From contig NZ_KB235914.1 in the NCBI RefSeq assembly GCF_000332175.1, positions 2,047,368 to 2,111,367 on the forward strand: a stretch of 64,000 nucleotides of DNA. Direction: 5' to 3'. The position numbers and the translations under genes were made by a program. Of the stretch, positions 57,924 to 64,000 are shown one piece after another. The notes below the pieces were generated by a model that saw only the letters and a program-made list of their open reading frames with translations, was not told the DNA's origin and made no database searches. Numbering within the stretch: position 1 is the stretch's first letter; every line of letters begins with the position of its first letter. Source of the DNA: Pseudanabaena sp. PCC 6802 (GTDB lineage: Bacteria; Cyanobacteriota; Cyanobacteriia; Pseudanabaenales; Pseudanabaenaceae).

Positions 57924-58853
57924 TTATAGATGCACAGACACAAGCTGTTGCATAAAGGCATCTTGCTTTTGCTTGCGACTGCCATAGCAGAGACTAGAGA
58001 ATGCAGTCTCAAGACTTCCTCTGACAGGTGAATGCCAGTTGATGTATTCCTTTACGGATTCCAATAGTCCATATGCGGTGCCGTAGGCAGATAGCAGATC
58101 GCTGCCCTTGCCATCTCCCAGAAATAGCTTTAGGCAAGTCTGCACAATTCGGGGTTGTGCTTCTAGTGGTTTATTGGGATCGCCAAAGGCTTTGATTAGA
58201 TGTAGTTCTGCTTCCTGCTTGGTGAGAGCAACATCGGCAAGGCGATTCGATACTTTCTCGTAATCTCTGACAGTTGCAAGAGCATGGGTCAAGATTCCTG
58301 CAATGCGAGACGCTACGCTAGCGCGCCCGCGCGTTTCGCTGTTATATTCAGAAACATGGTTGATGACTTGTTGTGATCGCCTCACGGATCTGGTCATACC
58401 GTTCGTGCAAACAAGGCGATTGAAATACAGATCGATCTGCAATCCTCTCCCGCACTCGTGCGATTCTGCAATCATCAGGTGTGCCTCCGTAATATCGCCA
58501 ACTTTCCTTACATCGATTTCGATGGGTAGTTTGCAGAAAGCGAACAGTTCTTTCCCTCCCTTCAGACAGCCGATGCGATCGATCTGCAAGTCATTTTGTG
58601 TGCAAAAAGTATGAAAAGTTTCGAGAATCTGGTGATTCTGGAAAGGCTTGCGCCATTTACCATAGACGCTTAGCATTTGTTGCGTGTCGCTGCGATAGGC
58701 AGCAAGGTATTCTTCGGTCGAGCAGTCATCAGCGTAGCGAATGGGAGAGAGTTCGACTGTCCAATCAAGTCCAGCCGCTTTGAGCTGGTCGTCAATGGTC
58801 ATACCCGATGCGATCGGCGTTCCTAGGTCGCGATACCATGTTCTCACTGTCAT
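57924..58853 (-). CDS. DUF932 phage/plasmid-like protein
   Basis: A 309-residue protein with DUF932 features: WTVELSPIRYADDCSTEEY, AYRSDTQQMLSVYGKWRKPF (like the nominal 'VVG..Y.p' segment), DLYFNRLVCTNGMTRSVRRS and a C-terminal NWHSPVRGSLETAFSSLCYG. Family members occur on plasmids and phages in many bacteria; their function is not known. Within the gene a cyanobacterial palindrome (GCTACGCTAGC) encodes GRASVAS. Confidence 0.8.
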   Translation of the reverse strand: MTVRTWYRDLGTPIASGMTIDDQLKAAGLDWTVELSPIRYADDCSTEEYLAAYRSDTQQMLSVYGKWRKPFQNHQILETFHTFCTQNDLQIDRIGCLKGGKELFAFCKLPIEIDVRKVGDITEAHLMIAESHECGRGLQIDLYFNRLVCTNGMTRSVRRSQQVINHVSEYNSETRGRASVASRIAGILTHALATVRDYEKVSNRLADVALTKQEAELHLIKAFGDPNKPLEAQPRIVQTCLKLFLGDGKGSDLLSAYGTAYGLLESVKEYINWHSPVRGSLETAFSSLCYGSRKQKQDAFMQQLVSVHL

Positions 58854-58894
58854 AATCTTGTTTCCTGAAATATTGAGGTTGAAATGTTCGGATT

Positions 58895-58923
58895 TGCCAG
58901 TCCTTTAACGTTGTTCACTGGCA
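58895..58923 (-). promoter_or_regulatory. Intercistronic hairpin B with conserved loop
   Basis: TGCCAGT (58895-58901) pairs with ACTGGCA (58917-58923). The 15-nt loop contains CCTTTAACGT, i.e. ACGTTAAAGG in the transcript. It begins 14 nt past the 58937 stop. The stem sequence differs from A and C while the loop is shared. Confidence 0.7.
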
Positions 58924-58936
58924 CAGAACGGAAGAA

Positions 58937-59236
58937 TTACCAGTTGCCCTGCGTAATCTCGGAAGCTAGTCTGTGGCGTTCTTCTTGCTCATCAAGCCAT
59001 AACTCGTATTCTTGCCAGTCTTCTTCAGTAGATTGAGGCTCTGGTAGTGGCAAAGCCTTCGCAAAGTAGCCAGTGTTTCTACCGTCAGACCAATAAGTAT
59101 CGAAATCAACGATGAGGTAATGGGTTTCGGTGCCATCAAAATCATCCTCATAGCAATACTCGTGATAGGGCAGAATAGGAACGCGATCTCGATTACGGGC
59201 TGAGGGAAACTGAGTGCATGGAGAAATGGTTTTCAT
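58937..59236 (-). CDS. Unknown accessory-operon protein
   Basis: A 99-residue acidic protein (YHEYCYEDDFDGTETHYLIV; STEEDWQEYELWLDEQEERH). No family recognised. Flanked by intercistronic hairpins B and C. Confidence 0.5.
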   Translation of the reverse strand: MKTISPCTQFPSARNRDRVPILPYHEYCYEDDFDGTETHYLIVDFDTYWSDGRNTGYFAKALPLPEPQSTEEDWQEYELWLDEQEERHRLASEITQGNW

Positions 59237-59267
59237 CGTGATATCCTATTGAGTGAAATGTTTTGAG

Positions 59268-59306
59268 CCGTCTTGAGTGAGCCTTTTATCGTCTTACTCA
59301 GGACGG
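59268..59306 (-). promoter_or_regulatory. Intercistronic hairpin C with conserved loop
   Basis: CCGTCTTGAGT (59268-59278) pairs with ACTCAGGACGG (59296-59306), 11 bp with one wobble. The 17-nt loop contains CCTTTTATCGT, i.e. ACGATAAAAGG in the transcript. It begins 6 nt past the SWIM gene stop. Confidence 0.7.
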
Positions 59307-59311
59307 TTTTG

Positions 59312-59734
59312 TTATGCCTGGGCAGCGATGTAAGAGCAAAGATCGCTAAAGCCAAGCTGAGCAAGCACAGCGTAGCCATGCTTGCAACATCCCTTACCGA
59401 AAAACTGCACTTGATTCTTGTAGTCATTGCACGCGCACTCGATACCTGTAGGTGTGGGAGTAGCGATGTATTGGGAATCTTTTTTGGGATTGCGTACCAC
59501 ATACCCGCCAACCATAGGAGCGCGAATTACTTGCAAGTCCTGAGCCTCAGACCTGCGGCGATCTACGAAGTGCTGTTTGAAAGCCTTGAAAGAAACCAAT
59601 CTGGGTCGCATACCTTTGACATAAACCCATACGCCAGTCGCCCAAATCTCGAACTTGACAACTGCACTTGCCGCTACGTTAAAAATCCGAGCGATCGCAG
59701 AAGCAGAGTAAAGAATGTTTTGAGAAGTAACCAT
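59312..59734 (-). CDS. SWIM-type zinc-finger protein
   Basis: A 140-residue protein from ATG 59734, which has GGAGG upstream; a TTG at 59782 opens the frame but would overlap the operators. The C-terminus has CACNDYKNQ then FGKGCCKHGYAVLAQLG, a SWIM-like CxC...CxH zinc site. SWIM fingers mediate DNA or protein binding. First gene of the DUF932 operon, under operator region 2. Confidence 0.6.
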   Translation of the reverse strand: MVTSQNILYSASAIARIFNVAASAVVKFEIWATGVWVYVKGMRPRLVSFKAFKQHFVDRRRSEAQDLQVIRAPMVGGYVVRNPKKDSQYIATPTPTGIECACNDYKNQVQFFGKGCCKHGYAVLAQLGFSDLCSYIAAQA

Positions 59735-59779
59735 TTGTGAAGTCCTCCGTGTATTTGTTTCTATACATGTAATTATATG

Positions 59780-59872
59780 CAACTTACTATCAAATTACCA
59801 GTAACTAACTATTGTTAATGCTTATAGAAATGGCTTTTAGGATAAGTTGCTTATATGTAACTTACTGGTAAC
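59780..59872. promoter_or_regulatory. Divergent operator region 2 (AGTAAGTTACAT family)
   Basis: GCAACTTAC (59780-59788), TTACCAGTAA (59796-59805) and ATGTAACTTACTGGTAA (59855-59871) lie between the SWIM and SLOG genes. TTACCAGTAA and TTACTGGTAA (59863-59872) are exact inverses. ATGTAACTTACT is the exact inverse of 55118-55129 in the other divergent region. Confidence 0.6.
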
Positions 59873-59912
59873 TCGTGGTATACTAGATTGATGAATTAGG
59901 AAGAAAAAGCCG

Positions 59913-60353
59913 ATGACTGTAGTTGGAGTAACTGGAACTCGCAAACTAAATGAGAGCGAAACAGCAAAAGCAATGAGAGAAATGCGATCGCTACTCGATA
60001 AAGCTACTAAACTGCACGTAGGAGATGCCACAGGAATAGACGCTCTCGCCCACAGATGTGCAAATGCAGCGATGGAAGTAGAACTGCACAAGACCGAGGG
60101 TAGAAAGCCCTACCAACTCCAGCAACGTAGCAAGCGCATGGTGGATGCTCTAGCAAAAGAGAATGGAATGCTCCATGCTTTCGTCAATAAGCCCTACCCT
60201 GGTGGTGTAACTGTGAACTCGTGGGCGGGGTCTGGAACTTGGGGGACTGTTCGCTATGCGATCGCCAAAGGCGTACCCGTAGAACTGCACTGGTTGATAG
60301 AACCTTGCAAGCTGCCAGACTGGATGATAGAAAAGCAGCTAACTCTCATTTAA
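59913..60353 (+). CDS. SLOG-domain protein
   Basis: A 146-residue protein with a Rossmann-like SLOG pattern: VVGVTGTRKLNE at the N-terminus, then LHVGDATGIDALAHRCA and the late GSGTWGTVRYAIAKGVPVEL. SLOG domains bind nucleotides or nucleotide-derived ligands and occur in DprA, lysine-decarboxylase-like and some defence proteins. Here it faces the SWIM-DUF932 operon. The specific role is unknown. Confidence 0.65.
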   Translation: MTVVGVTGTRKLNESETAKAMREMRSLLDKATKLHVGDATGIDALAHRCANAAMEVELHKTEGRKPYQLQQRSKRMVDALAKENGMLHAFVNKPYPGGVTVNSWAGSGTWGTVRYAIAKGVPVELHWLIEPCKLPDWMIEKQLTLI

Positions 60354-61118
60354 CAGGCAAGATCGGGCTTGACAGCCCTGCTACACTCGCACTCCACATG
60401 CTCCACACCACATCACAAAAATCAATCGCGTAGCGTCAGCTTGGTTCGCGGAATGAAGCACACGACAGCCGATGGAGCGCGGCACAAAAGCAGCGCATTT
60501 GATATGAATTGGAACAACAATTTTCTGATTTGCTGTCGGAGCGCAGCGGATGTCAGCAAAAATAAACAAATGTGAGCGCACGTAGCAACAACAGGGTAAT
60601 GACAAAATTGCGAAGTGCGCGAACTCCAAACAGTGCGGAGCGATAGTGAAGCTCAACAAATAAAGGTGACTTCTATGACGCGCTGCTGACTGCTGTGCTA
60701 GGCTGACGTATCCTGCGGAATGGAGCGCAGAATAATCGCGGTGAAACCGCGTCCGCTTTTCCCCGTGGGGGACGTAAGGGGACAAGCCCAGCGGCTTTGG
60801 AGCGATCTGCTCGGTGCGAATACTTGCAGCACTGAGCTAATAAATAGGTTGAGACGGTGCGATCGCTTTTATTGAGAGGCGATCGCTTGTTACAGAAGCA
60901 ACAAGCACGGTCGAATCCGATTCTTATTTGGGTGGTAAGCGGGTAGGCGCGGCTTCCGTGACCGATCGCGGTGGGGGGAGTAGATGCGGCGCGGTGGTGG
61001 GTGGGTAAGCCGCAAAAGTAATGGGGACTTTGCCCTCCAAGTGTCAGTCTTCGGGGATGGATGTGGATAAGGTTACAAAAAGTTGTTCGACAGGTGTAGT
61101 AACCCGTAAACTAATGCC
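60354..61118. other. Structured non-coding region
   Basis: About 765 bp without a supported ORF. Features: hairpins GGGCT/AGCCC (60365-60378), CGCGGT-GAA-ACCGCG (60737-60751), CCCC-GT-GGGG (60761-60770) and GCTCGGTGC/GCACTGAGC (60809-60837); several GGAGCGC or GGAGCGA words (60474, 60538, 60638, 60722, 60799); and one perfect DnaA box (TTATCCACA on minus, 61062-61070). Candidates are a non-coding RNA or an inactive replication origin. Confidence 0.45.
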
Positions 61119-62186
61119 TCAACGCTCGTTCTCAGTTTCCGAAATCGCTTCTATCTCTGAAGCTTTTGCTTCTAGTTCCATCTGTAACTGCTCTACCGTT
61201 GGCAAACTACCTTTTAAAGTTTCAGGTAGAACATCTTTGAGTTCGTAGGTTGAAACACCGATGGGCTTATTGATTTCCCGCAGAGCATATTCCACAATGG
61301 TTTTCTTTTTCCCTCTGCATAAAATGATCCCAATAGTCGGATTATCATTCTGATGGCGTAGCAGATCGTCAACTACAGAGGTATAAAAGTTCATCTTGCC
61401 TGAAAATTCGGGTTTGAAGGACTCCATTTTTAGATCGATGACCACATAGCAACGTAGTTTGACGTGGTAAAACAGCAGATCGATATAGAAGTCGTCGCCT
61501 TCAACTTCCAGGTGATACTGATTGCCCATAAACGCGAAACCTACGCCTAGTTCTAACAGGAACTCACGGATATGTTCGGTGAGAGCACGTTCTAGATCCC
61601 GTTCCACGGCCTCTCGTCCTAAACTGAGGAAATCGAAGTTGTACGGGTCTTTAAGTAGCTGCTGGGCAAGATCTGATTGAGGTTTGGGCAGCGATCGCGC
61701 AAAGTTAGTCGTTGCTTGTCCCTGCCGTTGGTACAGGTTGGTTTCGATGTGATGAATCAGGACATTGCGACTCCAGCCATACTCGATAGTTTGTTGGGTA
61801 TACCACAAGCGCTCTTGCGGGTCTTTAATATAATCTAGAATACGGACATTATGTCCCCAAGGAATTTGTCCAACAAGCTGTTGGACAATTTGCTCGTCAG
61901 GATAAGCTTCAGCAAAAGCCCTCATGTAGAGCAGGTTAGTGCGAGAAAAGCCTTTCATCTCTGGAAACTCGGCTTTCAGGTCTTTTGCCAATTTGTCGAT
62001 CACCTTTGCGCCCCAGCCCTGCTGTTGCTGACGGCTGAGAATGTCACGTCCGATTTGCCAGTAAAGCAGTACCAATTCTCGATTTACGGCCAGTGCTGCC
62101 CGTACTTGTGCCGTGCGGATGCGATTTTTTAGATCGCGCAGAAAGTCTTCATAGTCACCATTAAGCTTCAATAGGTCGGCTGCCAT
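61119..62186 (-). CDS. DUF1016 (YhcG-type) PD-(D/E)XK nuclease
   Basis: A 355-residue protein. The N-terminal DUF1016 part has VNRELVLLYWQIGRDILSRQ and FSRTNLLYMRAFAEAYP; the middle has WSRNVLIHHIETNLY. The C-terminal nuclease fold has DDFYIDLLFYH and YVVIDLKMESFKPEFSGKMN, the PD-(D/E)XK catalytic D...D-x-K. Family members occur in restriction-like and mobile-element contexts. Probably an accessory defence or element nuclease. Complete, no disruption. Confidence 0.8.
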   Translation of the reverse strand: MAADLLKLNGDYEDFLRDLKNRIRTAQVRAALAVNRELVLLYWQIGRDILSRQQQQGWGAKVIDKLAKDLKAEFPEMKGFSRTNLLYMRAFAEAYPDEQIVQQLVGQIPWGHNVRILDYIKDPQERLWYTQQTIEYGWSRNVLIHHIETNLYQRQGQATTNFARSLPKPQSDLAQQLLKDPYNFDFLSLGREAVERDLERALTEHIREFLLELGVGFAFMGNQYHLEVEGDDFYIDLLFYHVKLRCYVVIDLKMESFKPEFSGKMNFYTSVVDDLLRHQNDNPTIGIILCRGKKKTIVEYALREINKPIGVSTYELKDVLPETLKGSLPTVEQLQMELEAKASEIEAISETENER

Positions 62187-62313
62187 TACTTAAGCAAAAT
62201 CAATATCCTTAGCTTTATACCAGAAGTTAGGCATAGAATGTTCGGATGCAAAGGTTCTTGCAGCGTCAATCTTTAGAGGATAAGAGCGATCGCCTTGGCG
62301 ATTGAGATTGCCG

Positions 62314-62784
62314 TTAATCATGCTTCAAGGCTGTTAAGATTGCTTCGAGTACCTCGATCGTTCTGGCTTGATTTTGGGTGGACTGCTCAAATCCACGCGA
62401 GATCGCCTCGAATTGTTGTTGCTGAATTCCCTGTGTTTCGGCGATTCGCTGTTGCGTTTCAGCTAGATTTTCCAGGAGTTCCTCAGAGCGCTGTAACTCT
62501 TTGGCTAGCAAAGTATTTGTAAAGTCAGCCAGTAGCTTCTGGTCGCGTTCGTCGCGCAGGAGTTCTGCCTTCATGGATTGTTCTTTGCCTGCGATCGCTA
62601 GTTCGATCTCCTTCTGCCGCAATGCCCAGCGTTTATCGAGATAGGAAGGCAACCATTTCCCCAGCGCGATCGCAAAAGATACAACCACGAACCCAATTAT
62701 TCCAATATCCTGCCAGGCATACGGTGATAGGACTGGGAACTGTGGCTGTTGTGGTTGTGGCTGTGTTTGGATCTGAGCGATCAT
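62314..62784 (-). CDS. Membrane-anchored coiled-coil protein, lysis-module type
   Basis: A 156-residue protein. A Gln/Pro-rich N-terminus is followed by a transmembrane helix (IGIIGFVVVSFAIALGKWLP, about residues 28-47) and a long coiled coil (KRWALRQKEIELAIAGKEQS; LENLAETQQRIAETQGIQQQ). Adjacent to a C39-type endolysin, it may be a spanin- or holin-like partner. The layout parallels the prophage gene at 40346. Confidence 0.5.
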   Translation of the reverse strand: MIAQIQTQPQPQQPQFPVLSPYAWQDIGIIGFVVVSFAIALGKWLPSYLDKRWALRQKEIELAIAGKEQSMKAELLRDERDQKLLADFTNTLLAKELQRSEELLENLAETQQRIAETQGIQQQQFEAISRGFEQSTQNQARTIEVLEAILTALKHD

Positions 62785-62806
62785 AACTATTTCTCTTTTT
62801 GTAGAT

Positions 62807-63439
62807 CTATCTGGCTGGCTGAATAAAAAGCCTTCCCCAACCGCTTTTGTCGCCTTCTACTAGCCACCTGGCATTGAGCAAGGTTCTGCTGTAGATTGCA
62901 CCTTTACCGTTGTAGACATCGCTGGTATAGCCATCATTACAGTCCCCATATGGATCGTTGACGACGTAGTCACCGTTCTCAATCCTGCCAACTACGCAGA
63001 TGATATGTCCACCTGTCGGAGCTTCTAAGGAACCTCTATGTAGGATAGCAATTACAACGGGTAAATTTGCGGCTAAGGATTCATCGAGGTCATCGAAATC
63101 AAGATCTGTGTACCATGCAGAATCAATGCCATAGTCTGCCAGGGCTTCAGTCTGAGCAGAGTGGTCAGTGGTATCGCCATGAGTCAGCACAATTTGCAAA
63201 TACTCATCATCACTTGAGAGATTAGCCCCAAGAAACTTAGCCGCCATCGCACAACTAGAAGAGTTGCAGGTTCGATCTGGCATGGTGTAGTTATCGGTTT
63301 GCGGATAGAAAGGCACATCTAACTTGATGGCAGCTTTATCGACTGGGAAAATGCCTTCATAGGCTTTGCGCCCAACAGGTCTTTGGGGTTGCTTATTACT
63401 GGAGTTTAGACTAAAAAGTGGTAAAAAGCAGCCAGCCAT
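62807..63439 (-). CDS. C39-like peptidase, paralogue of the prophage endolysin
   Basis: A 210-residue protein. The core is nearly identical in motif to the prophage endolysin: VPFYPQTDNYTMPDRTC with catalytic Cys, NSSSCAMAAKFLGAN, APTGGHIICVVG and NDPYGD. The N-terminal ~45 residues differ. It lies with the 62314 gene as a two-gene lysis-type remnant or a domesticated cell-wall enzyme of another phage. Acts on peptidoglycan by inference. Confidence 0.7.
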   Translation of the reverse strand: MAGCFLPLFSLNSSNKQPQRPVGRKAYEGIFPVDKAAIKLDVPFYPQTDNYTMPDRTCNSSSCAMAAKFLGANLSSDDEYLQIVLTHGDTTDHSAQTEALADYGIDSAWYTDLDFDDLDESLAANLPVVIAILHRGSLEAPTGGHIICVVGRIENGDYVVNDPYGDCNDGYTSDVYNGKGAIYSRTLLNARWLVEGDKSGWGRLFIQPAR

Positions 63440-63497
63440 TGCAGACTGACCGCTTGATGATGGAAGCTGAAAAGACTATAAAATCAACAGCTTCATC

Positions 63498-64000
63498 ATG
63501 ATTAGTTTGGATAAACTTGAGCAATTTCGCAAGTACACGTACGAAATTATAGGGAACGGGAGAGATGCGCTGTTCGACTTGATGGATGCGGTACTGACGA
63601 GTCGGAGTGTTTCATCGTTTGTGGAACTTTCGTTAAGCCCATTATTTCGGAGGGAGTGGTCGAGTATCTATGAAGCACTGCAAGATAGTCATCCTCCACG
63701 TGAAGACTTGATGAAGCAATACATACAGCAAATGCCGGCAGCAGAGGTGACGATATTGGCGGGCGACCATACAGCCTGGTCGCGTCCCTATGCGGTGACA
63801 TTACAAGAACGCACCTACGAACATCAACCTCAACCGGGAGTAGGAAGCAAACCTGTTACGGTGGGGCAAGGATACAGCACAATTGCCTGGATTCCAGAGT
63901 CAGAAGGGAGTTTTGCCTTACCGTTGCGGCATGAGCGGATCACCAGTTTCGAGAACCCGATTCAGAAAGCCGCTAGTCAGTTACGCTTGGTTTGTGCGGA
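63498..64000 (+). CDS. Transposase N-terminal part (cut by window edge)
   Basis: ATG 63498 opens a frame to the window edge (167 codons visible). SSFVELSLSPLFRREWSSIY, then ILAGDHTAWSRPYAVTLQER and TVGQGYSTIAWIPESEGSF match a family of cyanobacterial DDE transposases; DHTAW likely carries the first catalytic Asp. The rest of the element is outside the window, and its left end must lie in 63440-63497. Confidence 0.8.
   Translation, partial: MISLDKLEQFRKYTYEIIGNGRDALFDLMDAVLTSRSVSSFVELSLSPLFRREWSSIYEALQDSHPPREDLMKQYIQQMPAAEVTILAGDHTAWSRPYAVTLQERTYEHQPQPGVGSKPVTVGQGYSTIAWIPESEGSFALPLRHERITSFENPIQKAASQLRLVCA

Overview
The window comes from a cyanobacterium. The HIP1 octamer GCGATCGC and its core recur throughout. 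The chromosomal genes are a typical cyanobacterial set: a pipY-sepF-proC-purM cluster, Zur, a UbiH-like flavin hydroxylase, recN and the start of ppk1. I cannot fix genus or species from sequence alone.

Layout. (1) 1-12,577 is chromosome: ppk1 (cut by the window edge), a Nudix hydrolase, a UbiH-like monooxygenase, purM, proC, sepF, pipY, zur, a secreted GH104-like muramidase, recN, three poorly known genes and an elongator tRNA-Met(CAU). (2) 12,955-52,443 is an apparently complete Mu-type transposable prophage, about 39.5 kb, inserted 377 bp past the tRNA. It runs mostly on the minus strand, with early genes at the right. Each end carries 5'-TGTAAAAATCAAAC reading inward and a second GTTTGATT site starting at exactly +60. 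From right to left it holds: two plus-strand cargo blocks (KilA-N; glycine-zipper protein plus HNH nuclease), a tandem CGTCCGAG array, a repressor facing a ribbon-helix-helix regulator, MuA and MuB homologues, many small early genes, a GemA homologue, small and large terminase, portal, an F-type head protein carrying an alpha/beta-hydrolase segment, gpG, structural proteins, protease/scaffold, decoration and capsid proteins, head-tail connectors, tail tube, G/GT tail chaperones with a -1 slip site, an 1871-aa tape measure, tail-tip proteins including a lectin-like one, holin and C39-type endolysin. I see no tail sheath, so the virion should be a long-tailed siphovirus with Mu-type replication, like the B3/D3112 group. 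(3) 52,444-60,353 is accessory, plasmid-like DNA. A five-gene minus operon ends in a cytosine methyltransferase whose 3' end has been replaced by the prophage end. It faces an HTH regulator. A gene interrupted by an ISKra4-type insertion with a perfect 8-bp target duplication follows, then an operon (DUF932, SWIM-like and unknown genes) whose intercistronic gaps each hold a hairpin with the same loop. (4) 60,354-64,000 holds a structured non-coding stretch, a DUF1016 nuclease, a second lysis pair related to the prophage endolysin, and the start of a transposase.

The most unusual signals are: a palindrome (core CCGACAACGTTGTCGG) placed four times in the prophage, three of them inside genes at linker-like positions, with a variant by the right end; the three-hairpin RNA family in the accessory operon; the CGTCCGAG array with its cargo cassette; homologous promoter blocks before the outermost gene at each prophage end; the gpF-hydrolase fusion; and the different flanks and imperfect target duplication at the two prophage ends, which hint at a rearrangement after insertion.
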